DNA from: Bacillota bacterium
GTDB taxonomy: Bacteria > Eremiobacterota > SpSt-956 > JAKJGF01
Direction: 5' to 3'
NCBI GenBank assembly: GCA_029555925.1
Contig: JAKPQU010000205.1
Span: 1 to 20,761, forward strand
Length of the DNA: 20,761 bases
The notes beneath the pieces are model-generated. The model saw only the letters and a program-made list of their open reading frames with translations. It was not told the DNA's origin and did no database searches. A program made the position numbers and the translations under genes. How positions within the stretch are numbered: the stretch's first letter is position 1; each line of letters opens with the position of its first letter. Shown here piece after piece: positions 9,378 through 16,389 of the stretch.

Positions 9378-10652
9378 ATGAATAAATCTAAAGTAGCCAT
9401 ACTGGAAACCAGTCCTGCCACAGTGTTACAGGATTATCATAGACTTATGAACCTGGCAGGTTATCAGGATGTAATACAAAAAGATAAAGATACAGCTCTG
9501 AAAATTAATATAAGCTGGCATTTTTTTTATCCTGCCAGTTCAACAACGCCCTGGCAGCTTGACGGAGTAATAAGAGCCATGAAAAAAGACGGATATAATT
9601 CCGAACTCATACATGGCTGTCATAACCGTACTGTTGTTATAGATTCCCATCTTGGTGAAAGAGAAAATAAACATCTTGATGTTATAAATGCCCATAAATT
9701 GAGAAATATCCATCTCTATGAAGGTGAAGAATGGATAAATGTAAGGGATGCAGTAGGAGATCTGGCTAAAGAATTTCTATGCCTGAATGATGTCTATCCG
9801 AAAGGTTTTATGATACCAAAAAGATTTATAGGAGAAAACATTATTCATCTCCCGACCGTAAAAACTCATGTGTTTACTACAACAACAGGAGCTATGAAGA
9901 ATGCTTTCGGAGGGTTATTGAATGAAAAACGCCACTGGACTCATCCTGTAATTCATGAAACCCTGGTTGATCTGCTTATGATACAGAAAAAGATTCACAG
10001 CGGCATATTTGCAGTCATGGACGGAACCTTTGCAGGCGACGGCCCCGGGCCGAGATGTATGACTCCATATGTAAAAAATGTAATACTTGCTTCATCTGAT
10101 CAGGTAGCAATCGATGCAGTCGCAGCAAAACTCATGGGGTTTGATCCGATGTGTGATATCAGGTTTATTCGACTTGCCCATGAAAAAGGACTTGGTTGCG
10201 GTAATCCAGCCGATATACAGATCGTAGGAGACGAAGATGCAGTAAATAAAAGCTGGAATTTTACGGGGCCCTTTAAAAAAATGACCTTTGCGAGCAGGAT
10301 GCAGCATCTTATCTACTGGGGCCCTCTTAAAGGCCCTGTAGAATGGACTTTAAAGACTGTTCTTGCTCCATGGTCTTATATGGCCAGTGTTCTTTATCAT
10401 GATACCTTCTGGTATCCAACACATCAGCATATTATTCATAATATACTGAAAAGCGACTGGGGAAAATTATTTCATAACTGGCAGGAACTCGCCGTAAAAC
10501 CGGATGATCTGGATACACCGGGATGGCAATATGTGGGGCTCAATCCACCCGAACTCAGGCTTCAGGGTTTAAAATTTTTCCTGAAATCACTAAAGATTCT
10601 CCTTACATGCATAAAAGAAGCACCTGAATTTTCCTGTCACTGCCACAGATAG
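9378..10652 (+). CDS. DUF362 domain-containing protein
   Basis: A 424-residue protein of the DUF362 family. Characteristic stretches are LPTVKTHVFTTTTGAMKN (around 165-180), FGGLLNEKRHW, MDGTFAGDGPGPR and AIDAVAAKLMGFDP. DUF362 proteins are widespread, often near iron-sulfur or membrane redox functions, and their reaction is not established. This one lacks the C-terminal ferredoxin CxxCxxC cluster that some members carry; it ends in CHCHR. There is no signal peptide. Start 9378 has GAAGGAG 7 bases upstream; the upstream ATG at 9321 would only add repeat-encoded residues. It lies 58 bases after the membrane fusion gene and before a strong terminator, so the two probably form one unit. A functional link to glycan modification is only a guess. 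Confidence 0.9.
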   Translation: MNKSKVAILETSPATVLQDYHRLMNLAGYQDVIQKDKDTALKINISWHFFYPASSTTPWQLDGVIRAMKKDGYNSELIHGCHNRTVVIDSHLGERENKHLDVINAHKLRNIHLYEGEEWINVRDAVGDLAKEFLCLNDVYPKGFMIPKRFIGENIIHLPTVKTHVFTTTTGAMKNAFGGLLNEKRHWTHPVIHETLVDLLMIQKKIHSGIFAVMDGTFAGDGPGPRCMTPYVKNVILASSDQVAIDAVAAKLMGFDPMCDIRFIRLAHEKGLGCGNPADIQIVGDEDAVNKSWNFTGPFKKMTFASRMQHLIYWGPLKGPVEWTLKTVLAPWSYMASVLYHDTFWYPTHQHIIHNILKSDWGKLFHNWQELAVKPDDLDTPGWQYVGLNPPELRLQGLKFFLKSLKILLTCIKEAPEFSCHCHR

Positions 10653-10655
10653 GTT

Positions 10656-10669
10656 CAGTGAATAGTGAG
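10656..10669. repeat. Two-unit heptamer remnant after DUF362 stop
   Basis: CAGTGAA followed by TAGTGAG, the CAGTRAN dialect, lies three bases after the stop codon. Confidence 0.55.
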
Positions 10670-10673
10670 CGGA

Positions 10674-10705
10674 AACAAAAACCCGGCAATTGCCGGGTTT
10701 TTGTT
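10674..10705 (+). terminator. Bidirectional intrinsic terminator
   Basis: A perfect 32-base palindrome centred on AATT, with CCCGGC/GCCGGG cores. It has an A-tract on the left and a T-tract on the right, so it can terminate in both directions. It separates the convergent DUF362 gene (+) and the ATPase gene (-). Confidence 0.92.
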
Positions 10706-10765
10706 CAAATAATCTGCCATCTGCTGGAAGAACCTGTAATGCTCAATATAGATAGAAGAAGATTA

Positions 10766-12040
10766 TCAATCAAGCTCATCTTCTTCGTTTATCCATTTAA
10801 GCTCCAGATTGTCTATATCATGTAATGTTTTATTACTTCCCTGTTTCGCTTTGTCAAGCATTGCTACTACAGTGCTGCATATTTTACCTGCAGGAATCTG
10901 ATCTTTCACTGCTTCAGGTATAAACTCCCTGAATATATTGGAATAAACTTCTTCGGGAGCTATCCAGTCATGGCCTACCTGATATATATCTATAATATTA
11001 TCGGCTATTTCTTCTGCTTCAATAGTTGAAAAATTACCAAGATCAAATGTCATGGAATCAAGTTCTTTCATTGAAGCATTTTTATCCATAAATTCTATAG
11101 GAATATCAATAAGTTGAGCAATATTGGAAAACCCTTCTTCTTCTGTTATATTCCCTTCAGGTTTCAATAATTTATAAAAATCAGGAGAGGCCGAATAGAG
11201 GATATATATATGAGGGAATCTGATGAGTCTGTTTCTTATATATGACAGATTTCTAAAGGATTCCATTGTTTTATCCTCTGCTACAGTGGAATTTCTTTCA
11301 TCTTCATCTATAAGTATTATAATCCCTTTATATCCCAGGTGATTAATCATCTTACAGACTTCTCCCATATACTCAATGGCATTGTTTCTTTCCACTCTTG
11401 TTCCTATACCTACTGTTCTGATTTCACGGAGAAGAACTTTTGCTCCGGCAAACCATTTTATTACAAGGTCAAGATTTGGAGTTATCTCTCCGTTACCGTA
11501 TTTCCATTCATCCCTGCAGACCCTGAGGGCACATTGAATATCATTTTTTAACAGATGAAATTCTTTGGGAACCCTGCATGTAGGATAGCCACATGTAAAA
11601 GGCCTCATCCCATGACAGCAATAAGAATAATTTTTAGAGTCTGCTTCTTTTGCCCATTTATGGAGAAGATGATCCAGGGCGGAACCTTTGCGGAATTTGT
11701 TGAGTCTCAAATTTTTTATAAATTTCTTGTATATTTTCTCTATCTTATTCAGTGTTGCCTCATTATGAGACAGATTAATAGAAGTTACGACAAAGTCTTT
11801 ATTGAAAGCTCTTTCTCTGAGTATACTCATAAAATGAGTTTTACCGTAGCCATGATCTCCTTTTACCATTCTGAACATGGATTCGCCTTTTTCTATTTCA
11901 TCCAGTTCTTTATCTACTTTTTCAAGCAGATCTCTTCTTCCTACATAATGAGGCTCTCCGTCTGTAATATACGCTTCTTCCCGTCTGATGGCTCTGATTA
12001 TTTTGATTGCTTTTGATTTACTTATTTTTGTTTTCGACAA
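10766..12040 (-). CDS. BREX-type (DUF2791) P-loop ATPase
   Basis: AAA-type P-loop ATPase resembling the BREX system ATP-binding domain family (DUF2791), usually about 430 residues; here 424. In the longer 433-residue numbering, Walker A GDHGYGKT is at 70-77 in the context MFRMVKGDHGYGKTHFM, and Walker B IIILIDEDE at 249-257. SYIRNRLIRF and YILYSASPDF follow as likely sensor strands. Between the Walker motifs is a Cys/His cluster (C150, C151, H152, C159, C164) that may bind zinc. No BREX, methyltransferase or other defence gene is nearby, so the role is unknown. ATG at 12067 has no ribosome-binding site, whereas GGAGGTGAT lies inside that frame 7 bases before a TTG at 12040. The TTG is therefore preferred. 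Confidence 0.82.
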   Translation of the reverse strand: MSKTKISKSKAIKIIRAIRREEAYITDGEPHYVGRRDLLEKVDKELDEIEKGESMFRMVKGDHGYGKTHFMSILRERAFNKDFVVTSINLSHNEATLNKIEKIYKKFIKNLRLNKFRKGSALDHLLHKWAKEADSKNYSYCCHGMRPFTCGYPTCRVPKEFHLLKNDIQCALRVCRDEWKYGNGEITPNLDLVIKWFAGAKVLLREIRTVGIGTRVERNNAIEYMGEVCKMINHLGYKGIIILIDEDERNSTVAEDKTMESFRNLSYIRNRLIRFPHIYILYSASPDFYKLLKPEGNITEEEGFSNIAQLIDIPIEFMDKNASMKELDSMTFDLGNFSTIEAEEIADNIIDIYQVGHDWIAPEEVYSNIFREFIPEAVKDQIPAGKICSTVVAMLDKAKQGSNKTLHDIDNLELKWINEEDELD

Positions 12041-12047
12041 ATACTGT

Positions 12048-12056
12048 ATCACCTCC
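12048..12056 (-). promoter_or_regulatory. Strong Shine-Dalgarno that sets the ATPase start
   Basis: Minus-strand GGAGGTGAT lies 7 bases before TTG at 12040 but inside the frame that begins with ATG at 12067. It supports the shorter 424-residue product. Confidence 0.7.
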
Positions 12057-12115
12057 GATATATACATATGTTGCCGAATTTTATTTTATTCTTCTATAAA
12101 AAACACTTCTTTAGA

Positions 12116-12129
12116 TTTCTTTAAAGAAA
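12116..12129. repeat. 14-bp perfect palindrome between divergent genes
   Basis: TTTCTTTAAAGAAA is a perfect inverted repeat midway between the ATPase gene and the small-protein gene. It could be an operator shared by the divergent promoters. AT-rich palindromes also arise by chance. Confidence 0.3.
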
Positions 12130-12142
12130 AATAGAATCCTTC

Positions 12143-12171
12143 TTGATTTTATATTTAATTTTTAATAAGAT
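12143..12171 (+). promoter_or_regulatory. Possible sigma-70-type promoter for small protein
   Basis: TTGATT, a 17-base spacer and TAAGAT, located about 65 bases before the start of the small-protein gene. The spacing is ideal, but the region is very AT-rich. Confidence 0.35.
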
Positions 12172-12236
12172 AGATAAAGCCTTCAGTCATAAGTATTTTT
12201 GATAATTTTAAGAAATTTTATGGAAGGAGGGTTGTT

Positions 12237-12491
12237 ATGAATAATGATAGATATAATAGATTTTTACTGATTATTATTGCTTTACTTCTTACATTAAATC
12301 TTATGAAATCATTTATTCAGATTCCTGTTGTTCAGGCAAATGAGTCAGGAACTGATATAGGACGTTATCAAATATCAATCTGGTCTGTCCAGGGCAATTC
12401 TCAGAGTTTTAATCCCAATGGTTCTTACGGTTATTATATATTTGATACAAAAACAGGCAAAATACTTGATGAAAGAAGAAATAATCTTTAG
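12237..12491 (+). CDS. Small membrane-anchored or exported protein
   Basis: An 84-residue protein of unknown function. Residues about 8-30 (FLLIIIALLLTLNLMKSFI) form a single hydrophobic segment, either a signal anchor or an uncleaved signal peptide. The soluble part starts with RYQISIWSV and ends with YGYYIFDTKTGKILDE, which looks like the short exported 'xYYxxDTxTGxI' tail seen in many small hypothetical proteins; I cannot assign a role to it. Translation signals are strong: AAGGAGGG lies 6 bases before ATG. It is divergent from the ATPase gene and followed by a possible terminator, so it is likely a single-gene unit. Confidence 0.8.
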   Translation: MNNDRYNRFLLIIIALLLTLNLMKSFIQIPVVQANESGTDIGRYQISIWSVQGNSQSFNPNGSYGYYIFDTKTGKILDERRNNL

Positions 12492-12507
12492 GAATAGTTT
12501 TTCAGGT

Positions 12508-12534
12508 TCCCGGTAATGGGTCGGGATTTTTTTT
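12508..12534 (+). terminator. Possible intrinsic terminator after small protein
   Basis: TCCCG and CGGGA form a 5-bp stem around a 9-base loop, followed by eight T residues. The stem is short, but the T-run and the position 16 bases after the stop fit. Confidence 0.55.
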
Positions 12535-12540
12535 ATCTTT

Positions 12541-12587
12541 ATTTTGTTAACAATTTATTAATATTATTAACAATTTATTAACAAAAT
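12541..12587. repeat. 20-bp-period direct repeats with inverted ends
   Basis: TTAACAATTTATTAA occurs at 12547-12561 and 12567-12581, offset by 20 bases. The block is bounded by ATTTTGTTAA on the left and its exact reverse complement TTAACAAAAT on the right. A TATAAT box follows at 12593-12598. A protein binding site on one helix face is possible. Confidence 0.6.
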
Positions 12588-12616
12588 ATGGGTATAATAT
12601 GTATAGTTACTTTATA

Positions 12617-12763
12617 ATATAGTGTATTTCATAACTTATTAGAATTTAAGTCGTCGTGACACGTAACGCGTGAGGCGTGACGGGTTTAATCCCTGCGCAT
12701 CACGCATTACGCTTTACACATTACGAGGTCATTATTTATGGATAGTTATGAAACTAACTATAA
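12617..12763 (-). mobile_element. Element A copy 2 (MITE-like, 147 bp)
   Basis: Inverted relative to the copies at 3815 and 20561. It differs from the 20561 copy at about 5 of 147 positions and has the same length. The terminal repeat on the left begins with A instead of T. Each arm has four heptamers around the GGGTTTAATCCC-type spacer. Its right end carries an outward ATG (12738) opening MDSYETNY, which runs out of frame with the following lipoprotein. No target duplication is obvious. Confidence 0.85.
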
Positions 12764-12786
12764 TCATAAATTAAGGAGTGGGGTTA

Positions 12787-14022
12787 ATGAAAACAAATTA
12801 TCGTACGTACTTTTTATTTCTTATAGTTATGTTGGTTCTTATGTCTCTGACAGGTTGCGGAGGTGGGAGTTCTGCAGGATTTGTTCAGAACGGTCAGATA
12901 CCGGAATCTGTTTCTTCTCCGACTGCTGTACCTGTAGCAGTTGTTACGCCTCTGGCGACTCCGACAGGAACTTCTATACCTGTGCCCGCTTCGACTTCTG
13001 TGCCAGCGTCGACTCCTGTCGAGACGTCGAAGCCTGAAGGAACTTCGACACCTGCTTCAGAAGAAACTGCCGTACCCGGGGCAACTCCCACTGCTACTCC
13101 CGTTCCTTCTGTAAATCCTGTACCTACTTCTGCGACTCCGATTAATATTCAGGGATGTGCCATTTTCCCTTCTGACAACGTGTGGAATGTGCCTGCAGAC
13201 AATCTGCCTGTAGATATCAATTCTGCTGCCTATGTCAATACTATCGGATCTACCAGGTATGTCCATGCCGATTTCGGTTCCGGTACATGGAATGGAGGCC
13301 CCATCGGTATACCATATAATATTGTGCCGGGAACTCAGCCGAAGGTGAATGTATCTTTTGATTATGCCGAAGAAAGTGATGTAGGCCCTTATCCAGTTCC
13401 ATCAAATCCTCTTATAGAAGGTGGACCGGAGGCAACCGGTGACAGACATGTATTGATCGTAGATAAGGATAATTGTATTTTATATGAATTATATTGTGCG
13501 GTGAAGCAGCCTGACGGTTCATGGCATGCAGGGTCAGGTGCTATATTTGATTTAAAATCAAATACTCTGAGGCCTGACAGATGGACATCTGCCGATGCGG
13601 CAGGCCTGCCTATCTTGCCCGGTCTGGTTCGTTATGAGGAAATAGAGGGCGGAGAAATTCGCCATGCTATCCGTTTTACTGCTCCTCAGACAAGAAAAGC
13701 CTATCTATGGCCTGCCAGGCATTATGCTTCAGATCTTACGTCCCTTCAGTATCCGCCTATGGGACAGCGTTTCAGACTGAAATCTACCTTTGATATTTCG
13801 GGATTTTCCGTACAGGCAAGGATTGTATTGATAGCTCTCAAGAAGTATGGTATGATTCTGGCTGACAACGGCTCATCGTGGTATATATCAGGAGCGCCTG
13901 ATGAAAGATGGAACAATGATATGCTTCATGAACTGCATAATGTACACGGTTCTGACTTTGAAGCTGTGGATGAGTCATCGTTAATGATAAGTCCTGACTC
14001 GGGGCAGGCTAAATTACGGTAG
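12787..14022 (+). CDS. Conserved lipoprotein with Pro/Thr/Ser/Val-rich stalk
   Basis: A 411-residue lipoprotein. Residues 1-23 are a lipoprotein signal peptide with lipobox LTGC, giving the acylated C24, then GGGSS. Residues about 35-120 form a low-complexity stalk rich in V, P, T, S and A. The C-terminal domain, from about IFPSDNVWNVPADNLPVD to the end, belongs to a conserved secreted family of unknown function, recognisable by GDRHVLIVD, GSGAIFDL, WTSADAAGLPILPGL and WYISGAPDERWN. The protein is probably displayed on the cell surface. Start 12787 has AGGAG 8 bases upstream and gives a good signal peptide; the GTG at 12778 overlaps that site. Element A copy 2 ends 23 bases before the start, so transcription may pass through or begin at it. 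Confidence 0.85.
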   Translation: MKTNYRTYFLFLIVMLVLMSLTGCGGGSSAGFVQNGQIPESVSSPTAVPVAVVTPLATPTGTSIPVPASTSVPASTPVETSKPEGTSTPASEETAVPGATPTATPVPSVNPVPTSATPINIQGCAIFPSDNVWNVPADNLPVDINSAAYVNTIGSTRYVHADFGSGTWNGGPIGIPYNIVPGTQPKVNVSFDYAEESDVGPYPVPSNPLIEGGPEATGDRHVLIVDKDNCILYELYCAVKQPDGSWHAGSGAIFDLKSNTLRPDRWTSADAAGLPILPGLVRYEEIEGGEIRHAIRFTAPQTRKAYLWPARHYASDLTSLQYPPMGQRFRLKSTFDISGFSVQARIVLIALKKYGMILADNGSSWYISGAPDERWNNDMLHELHNVHGSDFEAVDESSLMISPDSGQAKLR

Positions 14023-14192
14023 ATTCGGATAATGTTTTATCTAGTTATTTAACGTTACTAATATTTATATATAATTAAAATATAATAGCTTATTTTGTTG
14101 AATATATGTTATATAAAATCGATTTTTATTGATATTTAATAAAAAATTGTTATTTATTGTTACGAAAAGTTTTGTTTAAAGGAGTAATCGAC

Positions 14193-14534
14193 GTGAAATG
14201 TATGTTTTGTAAAATTGTCAACAGGGAAATATCGTCGGAAATAATCTATGAAGATGATAAAATCATGGCTTTTTATGATATAAATCCTCAGGCTCCGGTT
14301 CATGTCCTGGTAATTCCCAGAAAGCATATAGCATCTATCGCAGAACTTGAAGAAGATGACCGTGCCGTTATGGGACATTTGATGGTGAAAATACCTGAAT
14401 TCATAATATCTCTGGGTCTTGCAGGCAGGGGGGTACGTATAGTGAATAACTGCCTTGCTGAAGCAGGACAATCGGTTTTTCATATCCATTTTCATGTTTT
14501 GGGAGGCAGAACTTTTGGATGGCCCCCTGGATAA
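14193..14534 (+). CDS. HIT family nucleotide hydrolase/transferase (HINT-like)
   Basis: A 113-residue histidine-triad protein of the cytoplasmic HINT branch, which hydrolyses nucleoside phosphoramidates or related AMP conjugates. It starts with the typical CMFCKIVNREI, has IYEDDKIMAFYDINPQAPVHVLVIP, and ends with the catalytic triad motif HIHFHVLGGR followed by GWPPG, as full-length homologues do. The preferred start is GTG at 14193, with AAAGGAG 8 bases upstream; the longer frame from 14157 adds 12 residues not typical of the family. A TATAAT at 14081-14086 in the AT-rich leader may be its -10 box. Its TAA stop is the first three bases of a heptamer pair. It converges on the pseudokinase gene. 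Confidence 0.94.
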   Translation: MKCMFCKIVNREISSEIIYEDDKIMAFYDINPQAPVHVLVIPRKHIASIAELEEDDRAVMGHLMVKIPEFIISLGLAGRGVRIVNNCLAEAGQSVFHIHFHVLGGRTFGWPPG

Positions 14535-14545
14535 CGGATTACGGA
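14532..14545. repeat. Heptamer pair overlapping HIT gene stop
   Basis: TAACGGA followed by TTACGGA. The first unit supplies the stop codon of the HIT gene. Confidence 0.6.
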
Positions 14546-14555
14546 GGTTGCCATA

Positions 14556-14655
14556 AATACTGACCTGAGCATAAGCAGGTAATAAAAGTTTTCCTGCCGT
14601 CACGCATTACGCGTCACGAAAGCAAATATGTATTATTTATGGTCACCACAGTAAA
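14556..14655 (-). mobile_element. Element B copy 1 (MITE-like, 100 bp)
   Basis: Matches the sequence at 18577-18676 in inverted orientation over exactly 100 bases without gaps, with about 88 identities by eye. The ends form imperfect inverted repeats of the type TTTACTGnnnTGAnCATAA. The core has GCGTGAC/GCGTAAT heptamers. It overlaps the 3' end of the pseudokinase gene and supplies its final codons and stop. Confidence 0.8.
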
Positions 14656-16081
14656 TATTCATGATGGAATCTATAGCTTTTATGGCTTTTTCTCTTATTT
14701 CTTTACTCTTATCTTCTCTCAGTTTCTCCAGACTGGGAATGGCCTCTCTGTCGCCGAGCGTTTCCAGGGCGTGGATAGTATTGACTTTTATGACAATACT
14801 TTCATCTTCAAGAAGGGGAATAAGATATTTAAGGGCTCTCGGATCTTTCAGGGCAGATATTTCTTTTATGGCTTTTATTTTTTTGTAACCGTCTTTTTTT
14901 AACATTTCCGCCAGTTCTATCAGTGGATCCCATGTCCATGTGCCGTCATCCTCTTTTGCTGCCTTCTGCGGCAGTGTTTCATAGGCATCCAGAAGGGCTT
15001 CTTTCATTTCTTCGGCATTATCAAATCTTTCGTCCGGCTTGAACCCCAGAGCCTGTTTAATGACAAGTTCCGTATATTCTGATATGGAAGGATTAATTTC
15101 TCTTACCGGCTTGAACTGAAACGGCACCTTTGTCGTTTCGCCTGTAAGTATATGATGGAGCGTCGCCCCCAGTGAATAAATATCACTTCTCGGTTCGGGC
15201 CTCCCTGCAATCTGTTCCGGCGAGGCATATCCCATAAGCCCTATGCCGGTGGTGCATTTGGTTTCCTGTCTTCTGGCTACATTGAAATTGAAGAGTATTA
15301 CAGTCCAGTCGCTTTCTCTTATAAATAGATTGGCAGGCCTTATATCCCTGTGTATTATAGGAGGTTTTTGTCTGTGAAGGTATTCCAGAACATCACATAT
15401 ATCTATACCCCACAGAAGAACCTGTTCTTCCGTGAGCTTTACTTCCTTATTATTTATCAGTTCATCCAGTTGCAGGCCTTTTATGTAATCTATGACCATA
15501 AAATACCTTTCATTTTCTATAAAATAGTCGATTATTTTTGGTAAATTCGGATGACTCAGATCTGCCAGAATTTTCGCTTCTTCTTTAAACCTTTTTCTAT
15601 AATAATCTCTGTCTGCAGTAATATCTCCCCTTAATTCCTTTACAATACAGAGCGTTTCCAGCCTTGTATCCATTGCATAATAGAAATCACTTGCCTGATA
15701 AAAATCGCTTTTTTCCAGTGATTTGTGGTTTTCTATTATTTTATATCTTCCCGATAATATTGTATCCGGTTTGAGAACTCCGGGAGGAATGAGAGCGGAT
15801 GACGGTACTTTACCATATCTGTTATCTGCATATTGTTTACCTATATCGGTTATAGATATCTTTTCCGACGGTTCCAGAGGAGGTTTTTCTGTTTTCTCAT
15901 GTTCTTTTTTTATTTCTCTCTCTCTCTCGTCTATTTCCTTTTGCAGTTCCTCCGTGCTGTATCTGGCAGTTTTTAATTCATCTGCAAAAAAAGCCCATTT
16001 TATGCCGTCTTTTTCTACCCAGTCTCCCTGAAAAAGGTAATTTACCACGTTTTTATCTTTAGGTTTATTATCTTCTGACAT
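14633..16081 (-). CDS. Predicted Ser/Thr pseudokinase with HEAT repeats
   Basis: A 482-residue cytoplasmic protein. Residues about 40-70 form a charged helical region. A Hanks-type kinase fold follows (about 110-375), then two HEAT-type repeats (about 400-475: DPRALKYLIPLLEDESIVIKV and DREAIPSLEKL). Subdomain II lysine K148, the alphaC-type glutamate near E168, and HRD (244-246) with N251 are kept, as is the APE-like ASPEQ (286-290). However, the glycine-rich loop is missing (RYKIIENHKSLEKSDFY), HRDxK reads HRDIR, and DFG reads NFN (265-267). Loss of the Mg-binding Asp predicts little or no phosphotransfer, so a scaffold or sensor role is likely. Start 16081 has AGGGTG upstream; the ATG at 16117 has none. 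The last residues, YCGDHK, and the stop lie in element B. Confidence 0.85.
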   Translation of the reverse strand: MSEDNKPKDKNVVNYLFQGDWVEKDGIKWAFFADELKTARYSTEELQKEIDEREREIKKEHEKTEKPPLEPSEKISITDIGKQYADNRYGKVPSSALIPPGVLKPDTILSGRYKIIENHKSLEKSDFYQASDFYYAMDTRLETLCIVKELRGDITADRDYYRKRFKEEAKILADLSHPNLPKIIDYFIENERYFMVIDYIKGLQLDELINNKEVKLTEEQVLLWGIDICDVLEYLHRQKPPIIHRDIRPANLFIRESDWTVILFNFNVARRQETKCTTGIGLMGYASPEQIAGRPEPRSDIYSLGATLHHILTGETTKVPFQFKPVREINPSISEYTELVIKQALGFKPDERFDNAEEMKEALLDAYETLPQKAAKEDDGTWTWDPLIELAEMLKKDGYKKIKAIKEISALKDPRALKYLIPLLEDESIVIKVNTIHALETLGDREAIPSLEKLREDKSKEIREKAIKAIDSIMNIYCGDHK

Positions 16082-16159
16082 TATAAAAACACCCTGCTTT
16101 ATAGAAGCGTTCAGCATTTAGTTTTTCTTGAATTACTGAATCGGATATTATTATTTATA

Positions 16160-16243
16160 AATAAATGACATCATAATGCGTAACAGGTGAAGTATAGGTG
16201 TGTAAACCCGTCGCGCATTATGCGTTACGCATCACGACTATTA
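16160..16243 (+). mobile_element. Decayed relative of element A
   Basis: Shares AATGACnTCnTAATGCGTAA with the left half of element A, the spacer end AAACCCGTC, and a right arm of four heptamers (TTATGCG, TTACGCA and similar) ending CACGAC. The left arm is scrambled, and the terminal inverted repeats are not recognisable. Confidence 0.55.
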
Positions 16244-16310
16244 TAGCAGGGAAATTCTTTGATGCAAAGTGAATTTTATAATAATTTTTAAATTCTTTCC
16301 ATTATCATTC

Positions 16311-16339
16311 TTGACAGAAGGGAGTTTTTATACTACAAT
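16311..16339 (+). promoter_or_regulatory. Sigma-70-type promoter of rplM-rpsI
   Basis: Consensus -35 TTGACA (16311-16316), a 17-base spacer and -10 TACAAT (16334-16339). It lies about 50 bases before the rplM start and is the best promoter match in the window. Confidence 0.78.
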
Positions 16340-16389
16340 TAGACATTAAATTTTTAAAATTTTTTTCTGGCTCAGGAAGGAGGGATTAT

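Larger units (their letters stand above)
16082..16389. other. Intergenic region between pseudokinase and rplM
   Basis: A 308-base divergent gap. It contains a decayed element A relative (16160-16243), an AT-rich stretch, the rplM promoter (16311-16339) and a short leader with the ribosome-binding site GGAAGGAGG. No tRNA or other gene was found. Confidence 0.6.

Noticed and set aside
10766..12040. A complete BREX defence locus
   Set aside because: Only an ATPase resembling the BREX ATP-binding family is present. No PglX methyltransferase, PglZ, BrxL or other BREX components flank it.
12738..13037. 99-residue frame opening MDSYETNY
   Set aside because: It starts in element A and overlaps the well-supported lipoprotein gene in another frame; its Cys/Ser-rich translation is a frame shadow.
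12894..13091. Val/Gly/Thr-rich minus-strand frame
   Set aside because: It is the antisense of the lipoprotein's low-complexity stalk, with no translation signals.
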